Source: an uncultured Bacteroidia bacterium (GTDB taxonomy: Bacteria > Bacteroidota > Bacteroidia > Bacteroidales > CAJPTX01). Taken from it: a stretch of DNA of 64,000 nt. Below are positions 1 to 8,266 of this stretch, in pieces (the stretch's first letter is position 1; each line of letters starts with the position of its first letter). The position numbers and the translations under genes were made by a program. Below the pieces are notes generated by a model. That model ran no database searches. It had not been told where the DNA came from and saw nothing but the letters and a program-made list of their open reading frames with translations. The stretch is taken from positions 1 to 64,000 of the forward strand of contig CAMXWF010000012.1 in the NCBI GenBank assembly GCA_947252645.1. Reading direction: 5' to 3'.

Positions 1-13
1 CCTGTCTCTCCGC

Positions 14-48
14 GGGGCATGCTCTGTTCGAGCGTGCCCTTTTTCTTT
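14..48 (+). terminator. Rho-independent terminator, first copy
   Basis: A 10-bp stem (15-24 with 30-39, one G:T pair) closes a 5-nt loop and is followed by a T-rich tract at 40-48. It would end a + strand transcript entering from left of the window. It is the first of two almost identical terminators that flank the cupin gene; the second copy lies 403 bp downstream. Confidence 0.85.
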
Positions 49-90
49 AAAACGTCATATAACGCTATACGCACTAATAAAGTGAGAATT

Positions 91-393
91 ATGAAAGAAG
101 TAATCAGTCCCATTGGGCAGGAAATCAACACCTTAGGTAAGGTGATTGACAACAAGGAACTCACGCTTGTACACTTGCATCTGAAAAGCGGAGAACAAAT
201 ACCTTCACACGACCATAAAGGACGGGAAGTATTCTTCACCGTAGTGAAAGGAACTGTAGAGGTTACTCTTGACAATACCGAGGTGCATAGTATCAGCACT
301 GGCACAGTTCTACACTTCCCCGGAGAAGCACATGTAAGCGTAAAAGCTATTGAAGAGAGTGATTTTTTCGTTTACCTCATCGGTAGACAATAA
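91..393 (+). CDS. small cupin-domain protein
   Basis: Encodes a 100-aa single-domain cupin. The start at 91 (MKEVISPIGQ) is preferred over an in-frame ATG at 19, which lies inside the upstream terminator hairpin. The first cupin motif is visible as HDHKGREVFFTVVKGTVEV, with two metal-ligand histidines, followed by a second half with a late histidine (PGEAHV). Small cupins of this type bind a metal and act as sensors or simple enzymes; the substrate cannot be told from sequence. The gene is about 42% GC in its middle, clearly lower than the neighbouring housekeeping genes, and is boxed in by two near-identical terminators. It may therefore be an acquired, independently transcribed unit. Confidence 0.85.
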   Translation: MKEVISPIGQEINTLGKVIDNKELTLVHLHLKSGEQIPSHDHKGREVFFTVVKGTVEVTLDNTEVHSISTGTVLHFPGEAHVSVKAIEESDFFVYLIGRQ

Positions 394-417
394 TTCTATG
401 GATATTTTCTCTTCGCG

Positions 418-451
418 GGGCATGCTCGGTTCGGGCGTGCCCTTTTTCTTT
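418..451 (+). terminator. Rho-independent terminator, second copy
   Basis: A 10-bp stem (418-427 with 433-442, two G:T pairs) with a 5-nt loop is followed by a T-rich tract at 443-451. It lies just downstream of the cupin stop. It matches the terminator at 14-48 closely: over 44 aligned bases (5-48 against 408-451) only three differ, and all three leave the fold intact. Confidence 0.85.
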
Positions 452-664
452 GCCAATAGTCTGTGCGCCAGCTGGTTACAGTGCTGCGGGAAGCCAGATT
501 CCCTTCCCGCCGTTTCGGGGAGTACTTATTGTTGCCGCGAAAGTCTGTGCGGGAATCTTCGCTTTTATAACTTCGCAGATCCGAAAGTGCGGGCAGTGAC
601 TATTAATGACTACTAAACTAGCCCGTTTTACCTCTTAATGACTGTTAGCGAATTGGAGGGAGCT

Positions 665-895
665 ATGGCACGAGCGGAGCGAGCGTACTCGGTGCAGCTG
701 GGCCTCGGCAAGGTGAACAGGACCAATTCCCCGCTGGCGGCGACCAGTGTTTGTCGAGGTCAAATGCCGTTACTTTTCTATGAGTATGAGTACTGGGGGT
801 GGCTCTTACCGTTGCAGTGGGATGCGCCGGGCATCGGCGCAATATGCAACCACCCGACACGTGCCTTCGAGGCGTGCAGTGGCAACAGCAAGTAG
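665..895 (+). CDS. possible small ORF, 76 aa
   Basis: This is a weak candidate. An ATG at 665 is preceded by a purine-rich GGAGGG at 655-660, at a plausible ribosome-binding distance, and opens a 76-codon frame. The product has no recognisable domain; a Tyr/Trp-rich patch sits in the middle (about residues 38-46) and two cysteines lie near the C-terminus. The composition is not typical of the surrounding genes and an overlapping minus-strand frame is similarly open, so the frame may be accidental. Confidence 0.15.
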   Translation: MARAERAYSVQLGLGKVNRTNSPLAATSVCRGQMPLLFYEYEYWGWLLPLQWDAPGIGAICNHPTRAFEACSGNSK

Positions 896-910
896 TCCTC
901 TTGCTGTTGC
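882..910. repeat. perfect 11-bp inverted repeat
   Basis: The arms at 882-892 and 900-910 are exact reverse complements around a 7-nt loop. They lie 3' of dnaJ (minus strand), so the hairpin could act as its terminator, although no T tract follows on either strand. Confidence 0.5.
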
Positions 911-940
911 TGTAGTTGCTGAGTCCCCGTACTGTGTGGT

Positions 941-951
941 GGGGGGGGGGG
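941..951. repeat. homopolymer of 11 G directly after the dnaJ stop
   Basis: Eleven consecutive G on the + strand abut the dnaJ stop codon (952-954, minus strand). Such a tract is prone to slippage, but it lies outside any convincing reading frame. Confidence 0.9.
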
Positions 952-2109
952 CTACTCAAATAGTCCTTTGAGCCGGGTGAGCAGGGATGGGGTTTGCTTG
1001 CCGTTGATAGGGTCTATCGCCTTCAGGCTGCGCAGGGCCTCTACTTGGTGTCGCTCGTCTCGACTGAGATCAGCCGGTACGTATACATCGACAATGGCTA
1101 GGAGATCGCCTTTCTGCCGTGTATTGAGTATGGGTAGACCCCTGTTGCGGAGACGCAGCAGTCTGCCTGGCTGGGTGCCTGGGTCGATTTTAATCTTTAC
1201 CTTCCCGTCGAGGGTGGGTATTTCTACGCTGCCTCCCAGTGCGGCATCTGGGAAGCTGAGGCGGAGGTTGTAGAGCAGGTCGTTGCCCTCGCGCACGAAG
1301 ACGTTGTGGGGTAGTTCCTCGATTACGACCTGGAGGTCGCCGGGGATGCCACCTCGACGGGCGGCGTTGCCGCCCCCGCTGATTTTTACCTGCATGCCTT
1401 CGGCCACACCGGCGGGGATTCGCACCTCGATGGTTTCCTCGGAGAGGATGACCCCTTCGCCTCGACATTCGCGGCATTTCTCGGTGATTACTTTCCCAGT
1501 GCCCCCGCACTCGGGGCAGACACTGCGGCTATTCACCATCATCCCTAGCAGGGAGCGCATGCGCTCTTCCACCACGCCCTGCCCCCCGCAGCGTGTGCAG
1601 GTGCGGTACTTGGTGCCAGCTGCGGCCCCGCTGCCGTGGCAGTGGCTGCAGGCCACGTATTTCTTGAGCTTAAGCTTCTTGTTTACGCCTGTATTGATTT
1701 CCTCGAGCGACAGCTTAAGGCGTACGCGGAGATCGGAGCCATGCGTTTGCGCCCCCGCACCCGCATGGGCGTTGCCGCCGAAGCCGCTGAAGCCGCCGAA
1801 GTGTCCCCCGAAGATGTCACCGAACATGGAGAAGATGTCGTCCATATTCATGTTGGCCCCGCCGAAGCCTCCGCCGCTGGCACCCGAGGCCCCCTCGTGG
1901 CCAAAGCGGTCGTAGCGCTGGCGTTTTTCGGGATCGCTCAGTACGTCGTATGCCTCGGCGGCCTCCTTAAAGCGCTCTTCGGCAGCCTTGTCGCCGGGAT
2001 TACGGTCAGGATGATTTTCGAGGGCTTTCTTTCGATAGGCCTTCTTGATTTCGTCCTGGCTTGCGTCTCGGCTCACGCCGAGCACCTCGTAGAAATCTCT
2101 TTTTGCCAT
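952..2109 (-). CDS. dnaJ: chaperone protein DnaJ
   Basis: Co-chaperone (385 aa) that delivers unfolded clients to DnaK and stimulates its ATPase in the cytoplasm. The order is canonical. The N-terminal J domain carries HPD at residues 33-35. A long Gly/Phe-rich stretch covers about 75-130. Four zinc-binding CxxCxGxG-type repeats follow (CSHCHGSG, CTRCGGQG, CPECGGTG, CRECRGEG), then the C-terminal substrate-binding domains. The length is normal. It lies 9 bp after the grpE stop, so the two are surely co-transcribed; dnaK is not part of this operon and lies at 33.4 kb. The 3' end is followed at once by a run of 11 C on the coding strand. Confidence 0.98.
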   Translation of the reverse strand: MAKRDFYEVLGVSRDASQDEIKKAYRKKALENHPDRNPGDKAAEERFKEAAEAYDVLSDPEKRQRYDRFGHEGASGASGGGFGGANMNMDDIFSMFGDIFGGHFGGFSGFGGNAHAGAGAQTHGSDLRVRLKLSLEEINTGVNKKLKLKKYVACSHCHGSGAAAGTKYRTCTRCGGQGVVEERMRSLLGMMVNSRSVCPECGGTGKVITEKCRECRGEGVILSEETIEVRIPAGVAEGMQVKISGGGNAARRGGIPGDLQVVIEELPHNVFVREGNDLLYNLRLSFPDAALGGSVEIPTLDGKVKIKIDPGTQPGRLLRLRNRGLPILNTRQKGDLLAIVDVYVPADLSRDERHQVEALRSLKAIDPINGKQTPSLLTRLKGLFE

Positions 2110-2118
2110 CCTTAACCG

Positions 2119-2787
2119 CTATTTGCCTACCACTACCTGCGCATGGCGTAGTACCTTGCCGTGCAGTAGGTAGCCTCGCTTGACTTCGTCTACGATTTTG
2201 CCTTTGAGCTCAGGCTTTGGGGCCTCGATTTGGGATATGGCGTCGTGAAAGTCGGTGTCGAACGCTTGGCCCACTGCGTCTATGGCCTCTACCCCTTGCT
2301 GCTTGAGAAAGCCCTGTAGCTTATGGTGTATGAGCTTCATCCCTTCTTGGGTGCTGGCCAGGTCGGCATCGTCGCCGAGGTGAGCCAAGGCGCGGTCAAA
2401 GTCATCAACCACTGGGAGCAGGGCCGAGAGCGTGTCGGCCGCCGCACTGCCTATGAGTTCTGCGCGTTCGCGCAGGGTGCGCTTGCGGTAGTTGTCGAAT
2501 TCGGCGTTGAGTCGGAGGTAGCGATCTTTCCCGGCCTCCAGCTCTTCGTTTTGCTTCGCGAGCTGGGCCTGTAGCTCGGCGATGGTGGCTTGTAGCTCGG
2601 CTGTCGTGGGCTCGTCTGGTGTTTCCGCATCGTTGGGGGTGCCCTGAGGCTTGGCTGACTCTGGAGCCTCTTCTCCTGTGGACTCTCCCTGCGCTGCGCC
2701 TGAGGTAGTTGGCGTAGCTCCTTGGGTGTCTACGGGACTATTGATGTTCTCGTGGCTTGTATCTGTTGCTTTCTTCTTCTTTTTCAT
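2119..2787 (-). CDS. grpE: nucleotide exchange factor GrpE
   Basis: GrpE (222 aa) releases ADP from DnaK. The start at 2787 (MKKKKKATDTSHEN) has an AGGAAG-type ribosome-binding site 6-7 nt upstream; the longer in-frame extension to 3048 looks non-coding. A charged, low-complexity N-terminus of about 60 residues leads into a long coiled coil (ELQATIAELQAQLAKQNEEL) and the conserved GrpE core (RLNAEFDNYRKRT, later YLLHGKVLRHAQVVV). It is the first gene of the grpE-dnaJ heat-shock operon. No CIRCE-type operator was found upstream. Confidence 0.96.
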   Translation of the reverse strand: MKKKKKATDTSHENINSPVDTQGATPTTSGAAQGESTGEEAPESAKPQGTPNDAETPDEPTTAELQATIAELQAQLAKQNEELEAGKDRYLRLNAEFDNYRKRTLRERAELIGSAAADTLSALLPVVDDFDRALAHLGDDADLASTQEGMKLIHHKLQGFLKQQGVEAIDAVGQAFDTDFHDAISQIEAPKPELKGKIVDEVKRGYLLHGKVLRHAQVVVGK

Positions 2788-3264
2788 GTCGCTTCCTCTC
2801 CGTTTCGTGGATTCGTGAGGGACTTCTCCCGGCCGCCCTAGTCCATGACCAAAATGTCCACTTTTGCCACGGCCGTGTTCCGTGCAAAGCGGTTCAAACT
2901 TCTTGCCATGTCCTCTTAAATCTCCGTGAGCTGACAGTTTGACATACACAACTTGCCCAGCAGGAGCGAAGGATTCGTGTAGTCCAGGTACGCTTCCTGG
3001 ACTAATTGCCCACCCCTTGGTTTTTCTACCCTGTGCACGATGCCACATCGTCAGCTACGATATTTTTGCCTGTATTCGTAGCGGTTTGTACTTGGGGTGT
3101 TGCTCTTTCAACGCCTAGAATATCTACTCTCTGAAAGGCAGTCTATTAGGGATGCAATTCAATATTTGAGTGGTTCGTAGTATGGTGATTATCAGATCAA
3201 TATCATCTTCTCATTTATCCTTTGGGAAGGGCGTTCTTGTGTTGGGGAGGCGTGGAAATAGTCC
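2788..3264. other. divergent intergenic region grpE/cysS
   Basis: About 480 bp between the divergent grpE and cysS genes. I see no credible gene, RNA or repeat. Apart from the -7 element of cysS at its right edge, nothing is recognised. Confidence 0.5.
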
Positions 3265-3272
3265 TACCTTTG
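3265..3272 (+). promoter_or_regulatory. -7 promoter element of cysS
   Basis: TACCTTTG matches the Bacteroidota -7 consensus TAnnTTTG. A TTG at 3242-3244 lies 20 bp upstream, in the place expected for the -33 element. It sits 36 bp before the chosen cysS start. Confidence 0.7.
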
Positions 3273-3307
3273 CGGGAGATAAAATGGCGGTGGAGGGGCT
3301 TACGGCA

Positions 3308-4804
3308 ATGGAGTCAAAGGAGAGTTTGCGTGCGCAGCTTCGGCTGTACAACACGTTGACGCGGACGAAGGAATCGTTTGTGCCGCTCCGCGCGCCCCAC
3401 GTGGGCATGTACGTTTGCGGCCCGACGGTATACGGGGAGCCGCACCTTGGGCATGCACGCTCAGCGGTGACTTTCGATGTGCTCTACCGTCTGCTGTTGG
3501 CACTGGGCTACAAGGTGCGCTATGTGCGTAACATTACCGATGTGGGGCACTTGATGCACGACCAGGATGCGGGAGAGGACAAGATAGAGCAGAAGGCTCG
3601 TTTAGAGAATCTAGAGCCCATGGAGGTGGCGCATCGCTACACGGTGAGCTACCACCGGGCCTTGGAGCAACTCAACACCCTGCCCCCCTCGATTGAGCCG
3701 TTGGCTTCGGGGCATATCATCGAGCAGGTGGCTTACATCCAGCGCATCCTGGCGGCGGGCTTTGCCTACGAGGTCGATGGTTCGGTCTATTTTGACATTG
3801 AGGCCTACAACAGGCACTACCATTACGGTGAGCTTTCCGGGCGACGGGTGGAAGATCTGCTGGCCAACACGCGGGCGTTGGAGGGGCAGCAGGAGAAGCG
3901 CAATCCGTTGGATTTTGCCCTGTGGAAACGGGCGGATGCCAGTCACATTATGCGTTGGCCTTCGCCGTGGGGCGAGGGCTACCCGGGGTGGCACTTGGAG
4001 TGTTCCACCATGGGGCAGAAGTACCTTGGGGAGGAGTTTGATATCCATGGGGGCGGGTTGGATTTGATGTTTCCGCACCATGAATGCGAGATAGCCCAGG
4101 CGCGGGCAGCCCAGGGGCGCGCGGTGGTTCGCTATTGGCTCCACAACAACATGGTGACCTTGAATGGGCAGAAGATGGGCAAGTCGCTGGGCAATTTCAT
4201 CACGCTGCACGAGCTTTTTACGGGGACGCATCCGCTGCTCGAGCGACCTTATAGCCCAATGACCATGCGCTTTTTCATTCTCCAGGCCCACTATCGCTCA
4301 ACGCTAGATTTTAGCAACGCGGCGTTGGTGGCCGCGGGACGGGGGCTGGAGCGGTTGTGGTCGCTTCGTGAGGCGCTGGAGCGTGTTGAGCCAGCGGCTT
4401 GCAGCAGCGTTGAGGTGGATTCGCTGCTTTCGCCCTGCTGGCAGGCCTTGCTGGATGACATGAACACGCCGGTGGCGTTGTCGCATCTCTTTGGACTTGG
4501 TACTTTGATCCAGGAGCTTGCGCAGGGTAAGGCTAGGCTCACGGCCGAGGCGCTGCAGCAGCTCAAGCAGGGCTTCGATGCCATTGCGCAGGGGGTGCTG
4601 GGGTTGCGCCCTGAGGGGGCAGCGGGGGTACCAGGAGCTGACGATAAGGCCTTGGAGCAGGCCATGAAGCTGGTGTTGAAGTGGCGGGCCAAGGCTAAGG
4701 AAGTGAAGGATTATGCCACGTCCGATGCTATTCGTGATGCCATGCAGGAGGCTGGCGTAGAGATTCAGGACACCCCCGATGGGGCTATTTGGCGCAGAGG
4801 TTAA
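3308..4804 (+). CDS. cysS: cysteinyl-tRNA synthetase
   Basis: Class I aminoacyl-tRNA synthetase (498 aa) that charges tRNA-Cys. The start at 3308 is chosen because GGAGGGG lies about 9 nt upstream and the conserved N-terminus begins here; an ATG at 3284 is possible but would leave almost no leader after the promoter at 3265. The zinc and ATP-site motifs are present: CGPTVYG around residue 37, HLGH at 46-49 (the HIGH motif), LECSTMG, HHECE, and KMGKS as the KMSKS-loop variant. The C-terminal DALR-like and anticodon-binding region follows. The length is normal for the family. Confidence 0.97.
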   Translation: MESKESLRAQLRLYNTLTRTKESFVPLRAPHVGMYVCGPTVYGEPHLGHARSAVTFDVLYRLLLALGYKVRYVRNITDVGHLMHDQDAGEDKIEQKARLENLEPMEVAHRYTVSYHRALEQLNTLPPSIEPLASGHIIEQVAYIQRILAAGFAYEVDGSVYFDIEAYNRHYHYGELSGRRVEDLLANTRALEGQQEKRNPLDFALWKRADASHIMRWPSPWGEGYPGWHLECSTMGQKYLGEEFDIHGGGLDLMFPHHECEIAQARAAQGRAVVRYWLHNNMVTLNGQKMGKSLGNFITLHELFTGTHPLLERPYSPMTMRFFILQAHYRSTLDFSNAALVAAGRGLERLWSLREALERVEPAACSSVEVDSLLSPCWQALLDDMNTPVALSHLFGLGTLIQELAQGKARLTAEALQQLKQGFDAIAQGVLGLRPEGAAGVPGADDKALEQAMKLVLKWRAKAKEVKDYATSDAIRDAMQEAGVEIQDTPDGAIWRRG

Positions 4805-4886
4805 TCCGCGGGAGCATGGGGCCAGTGGGTGAGGGGCGTAGTGGCAAGCAAGAGCAAGAGGAATCGGACATAAAGTTAGAGTGGCC

Positions 4887-5498
4887 ATGAAGAGAACAGG
4901 ATGGATTATCTTGGGGGGTGTCGTACTCCTGGTGGTGATATTTGTAGCGAAGGCGTTTGGGTGGTACAATAGGTTGGTCTCCCTCGATGAGGAGGTCAAG
5001 TCGCAGTGGGGCAACGTGGAGAACGTGTACCAGCGGCGCAGCGATCTAGTGCCTAACTTGGTAGCCACCGTGAAGGGTGCGGCGGGTTTTGAGCAGCAGA
5101 CGCTCACGGGCGTGGTGGAGGCTAGGGCCAAGGCCACTTCTATGCAGATCGATGCCGATGCCCTGACGCCGGAGAACATGGCGCGCTTCGAGCAGGTGCA
5201 GGGTCAGCTTTCTTCGGCCTTGAGCCGTTTGATGGTTACCGTGGAGCGCTACCCCGAGCTGAAGGCCACCCAAGCTTTCCGGGACCTCTCGGCGCAGCTT
5301 GAGGGTACCGAGAACCGGATTGCCAATGAGCGCCGGAAGTTCAACGATGTGGCCAAGGCCTACAATACCTTTCGGCGTCGCTTCCCCCAGAGCATCATTG
5401 CCTCCATGTCGGGTTTCGAGGCTTGTGGCTACTTCAAGGCGCAGGAGGGAGCTGATCAGGCCCCAAAGGTAGATTTTTCGAATCCTACCAATGCGTAG
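4887..5498 (+). CDS. lemA: LemA family membrane protein
   Basis: A 203-aa protein with one N-terminal transmembrane segment (about residues 5-24) and a helical extracytoplasmic domain. The LemA signature appears as YNRLVSLDEEVKSQWGNVEN, with later RRSDLVPNLVATVKG, ending in a conserved YNTFRRRFP region. LemA proteins occur widely and their molecular function is unsettled. The ATG at 4887 is preferred over a GTG six bases upstream. No partner such as a TPM or HtpX gene lies beside it here; a TPM protein is encoded at 42.9 kb. Confidence 0.93.
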   Translation: MKRTGWIILGGVVLLVVIFVAKAFGWYNRLVSLDEEVKSQWGNVENVYQRRSDLVPNLVATVKGAAGFEQQTLTGVVEARAKATSMQIDADALTPENMARFEQVQGQLSSALSRLMVTVERYPELKATQAFRDLSAQLEGTENRIANERRKFNDVAKAYNTFRRRFPQSIIASMSGFEACGYFKAQEGADQAPKVDFSNPTNA

Positions 5499-5523
5499 TG
5501 CTGACAACTAGCGCGCATTGGGA

Positions 5524-5653
5524 TTAGGGGGAAGCCCCACGAGCGTAGCCGTAGGCCCGGCCTTGTAGCGGAATGCTACGGACGACCCTAAAGGCTGGAT
5601 CGGTTGCGCATCGTACTTGCCCGTGTGCCTGGCGAGCGTGGGGGAAATTTCCC
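5524..5653 (+). promoter_or_regulatory. structured leader upstream of the B12-dependent reductase
   Basis: The 190-bp gap before the reductase gene contains nested inverted repeats: TTAGGG at 5524-5529 with CCCTAA at 5586-5591, and inside it CGTAGC at 5544-5549 with GCTACG at 5575-5580. An alternative hairpin, GTAGC-GGAAT-GCTAC, competes at 5565-5579. A 12-bp perfect palindrome (GGGAAATTTCCC, 5642-5653) lies 36 bp before the start codon. The arrangement suggests an RNA leader plus a possible operator. I could not match it to the conserved cobalamin-riboswitch core, so no class is assigned. Confidence 0.4.
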
Positions 5654-5688
5654 TAAAGATTATAGACTAATAGAGGGGTAACGGTTCT

Positions 5689-8208
5689 ATGTCGGAGAAT
5701 TACACGTACGAGGAGGCTTTGGCTGCCTCCATAGAGTACTTTGCTGGCGACGAGATGGCGGCCAAGGTATGGGTGAGTAAGTACGCACTCAAGGATTCAG
5801 AGGGTCACATCTATGAGCGTACGCCGGATGACATGCATTGGCGTCTGGCCAGGGAATTGGCCCGCGTGGAGGGCAAGTATCCGCATGCCATGGAGGAGCA
5901 GGAGATTTTTGACTTGCTCGAGGGCTTTCATTACCTGGTGCCTCAAGGAGGGCCTATGACGGGGATAGGCAACGACTACCAGGTGGCCAGTCTGTCGAAT
6001 TGCTTCGTGATAGGCTTTGAGGAGGGGCTGGGCGATTCGTATGGGGGCATTCTCAAACTTGATGAGGAGCAGGTGCAGCTCATGAAACGCCGTGGGGGCG
6101 TTGGGCACGACATGTCGGGCATCCGTCCCAAGGGGAGCCCTGTCAAGAATAGTGCGCTGACCTCTACGGGCATCGTGCCCTTCATGGAGCGTTACTCAAA
6201 CTCTACGCGGGAGGTGGCACAAGATGGGCGTCGGGGGGCACTTATGTTGACCATTTCGATTCGTCACCCCGATGCGGAGAGCTTTATCGATGCCAAGCTC
6301 GATACGCAAAAGATCACGGGGGCCAATGTTTCGGTGCGTATCGATGATGCCTTCATGCAGGATGCGCTGGAGGGTAAAAGCTACGAGCAACGCTACCCCG
6401 TGGAGTCCGAGCATCCCACGGTGGTTCGGAGGATAGATGCTCGGCGGCTTTGGGGCAAGATAGTCCATAATGCCTGGAAGGCGGCCGAGCCAGGGGTGCT
6501 TTTTTGGGACACGGTGCTCCGGGAGTCTATACCTGATTGCTACGCCGATCAGGGCTACCGCACCGTGTCAACCAATCCTTGCGGCGAAATCCCGCTCTGC
6601 CCCTACGATAGCTGCCGGCTGCTGGCCATCAACCTCTACAGCTATGTCGATGATCCTTTTACTCCGAGGGCCAAGTTCAACGAGGAGCGTTTTCGCCGCC
6701 ATGTCAATAAGGCGCAACGTCTCATGGATGACATCATCGACCTAGAGCTCGAGAAGATCGATGAGATCCAGCGTAAGATCGACTCCGATCCCGAGACCGA
6801 TGACATCAAGTGCGTTGAGCGGGAGCTTTGGCGGAAGATATATGCCAAGTCGGTTCGAGGGAGGCGCACAGGGCTTGGTATCACAGCACAGGGCGACATG
6901 CTGGCGGCACTTGGTCTGCGCTACGGCACGCCTGAAGCCTCTGCGTTTGCCATTCACATTCAGAAGATGCTGGCCCTTTCGGCGTACGAGGCCTCGGTGG
7001 AGATGGCGGAGGAGCGGGGAGCGTTTGAGATCTACGATGCGCAGCGCGAGGCAGAGAATCCGTTCATTTTAAGGCTCAAGGAGGCCTCGCCGGCTCTCTA
7101 CGCGCGGATGGAGAAGTCGGGGCGCCGCAATATCGCCCTGCTGACCATTGCGCCCACGGGGACCACTAGTCTCATGACCCAGACCACTTCGGGCATAGAG
7201 CCAGTCTTCATGCCCTACTACAAGCGCCGTCGTAAGGTCAATGCGGATGACCCCAAGGCCAAGATAGTGTTTCGCGATAAGAACGGCGATTGCTTTGAGG
7301 AGTTCATGGTATTTCACCCCAAGCTTCTTGAGTGGATGAAAGTCAATGGCTACGATCCAGAGGAACTCAGGGGCAAGTCCACGGAGTTTATCGATGCGCT
7401 GGTGGCGCGGTCGCCCTATGCCAAGGCCTCGGCCAATGAGGTGGACTGGTTGGAGAAGGTGAAGATGCAAGGGGGCATCCAACAGTGGGTGGATCATTCG
7501 ATCAGCGTGACCGTCAACCTGCCCAACAGCACCACGGAGGAGATGGTGGGCAAGGTGTATGAGACAGCTTGGCGTTCGGGGTGCAAGGGTTGCACGGTGT
7601 ACCGTGACGGCTCGCGCGATGGGGTGCTTATATCTGCCAAGGAGTCAGGCAGCAAGGTATTCCCTGCGGTCAGACCGAGGATTCTGGAGTGCGATGTCAT
7701 TCGGTTTCACAATGGGCGCGAGGAGTGGATTGCGTTCGTGGGGCTCTACAATGGCCGTCCCTACGAGATTTTCACAGGGCATCCAACGGACGATGTTCTC
7801 GTGTTCCCGGCGAGTGTGGTCAAGGGGAAGATCGTGAAGGTAAAGGACGATGGCAAGCCCAGTCGCTACGACTTCCAGTATGTAGACTCGGCGGGCTACA
7901 GCAGCACTATAGGAGGGCTTAGCCATATGTTTGACCGTCAATTCTGGAACTACGCCAAGCTCATTTCTGGAGTGCTGCGCAACGAGATGCCGATAGTCGA
8001 TGTGGTCAATTTGGTACATGGTTTGCAGGTGGAGGAGGAGAATATTAATACCTGGAAGGCTGGCGTGGAGCGTGCATTGCAACGTTACATCCCCGATGGG
8101 ACGACCGTGGAGCGCGGGGAGGCGTGTCCGAAGTGTGGGTCGAACATGCTTATCTACCAGGAAGGCTGCCCAGTGTGCGCCAACTGTGGACACTCTCGCT
8201 GTAGCTAG
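5689..8208 (+). CDS. nrdJ: adenosylcobalamin-dependent (class II) ribonucleotide reductase
   Basis: An 839-aa reductase that converts ribonucleotides to deoxyribonucleotides using a B12-derived thiyl radical, without oxygen or a small subunit. Visible family motifs are the active-site strand cysteine in SLSNCFVIG, the NPCGEIPLCPYDSCRL block (active-site Asn, Cys and Glu), APTGTTSLMTQTTSG, and a C-terminal Cys-rich zinc-ribbon tail (CPKCG, CPVCANCG). The size and tail fit the long NrdJ subgroup. The region of about residues 660-790 before the tail is an extension typical of that subgroup. It depends on cobalamin; a structured leader lies in front, but no known riboswitch is recognised. Confidence 0.95.
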   Translation: MSENYTYEEALAASIEYFAGDEMAAKVWVSKYALKDSEGHIYERTPDDMHWRLARELARVEGKYPHAMEEQEIFDLLEGFHYLVPQGGPMTGIGNDYQVASLSNCFVIGFEEGLGDSYGGILKLDEEQVQLMKRRGGVGHDMSGIRPKGSPVKNSALTSTGIVPFMERYSNSTREVAQDGRRGALMLTISIRHPDAESFIDAKLDTQKITGANVSVRIDDAFMQDALEGKSYEQRYPVESEHPTVVRRIDARRLWGKIVHNAWKAAEPGVLFWDTVLRESIPDCYADQGYRTVSTNPCGEIPLCPYDSCRLLAINLYSYVDDPFTPRAKFNEERFRRHVNKAQRLMDDIIDLELEKIDEIQRKIDSDPETDDIKCVERELWRKIYAKSVRGRRTGLGITAQGDMLAALGLRYGTPEASAFAIHIQKMLALSAYEASVEMAEERGAFEIYDAQREAENPFILRLKEASPALYARMEKSGRRNIALLTIAPTGTTSLMTQTTSGIEPVFMPYYKRRRKVNADDPKAKIVFRDKNGDCFEEFMVFHPKLLEWMKVNGYDPEELRGKSTEFIDALVARSPYAKASANEVDWLEKVKMQGGIQQWVDHSISVTVNLPNSTTEEMVGKVYETAWRSGCKGCTVYRDGSRDGVLISAKESGSKVFPAVRPRILECDVIRFHNGREEWIAFVGLYNGRPYEIFTGHPTDDVLVFPASVVKGKIVKVKDDGKPSRYDFQYVDSAGYSSTIGGLSHMFDRQFWNYAKLISGVLRNEMPIVDVVNLVHGLQVEEENINTWKAGVERALQRYIPDGTTVERGEACPKCGSNMLIYQEGCPVCANCGHSRCS

Positions 8209-8266
8209 CGGGCGGAGTTCAAGGGGTAAAAGAGGCGTTAACTACGTAAAATAATACTGTTTCAAC

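Larger units (their letters stand above)
452..951. other. gene-poor interval with hairpins
   Basis: About 500 bp between the cupin terminator and the dnaJ stop codon. It holds a perfect 8-bp inverted repeat (486-493 with 503-510), a perfect 11-bp inverted repeat (882-892 with 900-910, 7-nt loop) and a run of 11 G at 941-951. I recognise no tRNA, tmRNA, RNase P or SRP signature. The only coding candidate is a 76-codon ORF at 665, listed separately. Confidence 0.5.

Noticed and set aside
5..451. Integron cassette or IS element around the cupin
   Set aside because: No attC core pair, target duplication of typical length, integrase or transposase is visible; the repeats are terminators.
663..959. 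98-aa minus-strand ORF antisense to the gap before dnaJ
   Set aside because: No start signal or domain; it overlaps the G-tract and the competing + strand ORF, and its composition looks random.
1282..1915. Long + strand frame of 210 codons opposite dnaJ
   Set aside because: It is the antisense shadow of the Gly/Cys-rich part of dnaJ and has no independent support.
5524..5653. Cobalamin riboswitch before the reductase gene
   Set aside because: The leader is structured, but the conserved core (GGGAA..GGTG..AATCC and CCCGCnACTGT-like box) could not be found, so only an unclassified leader is reported.
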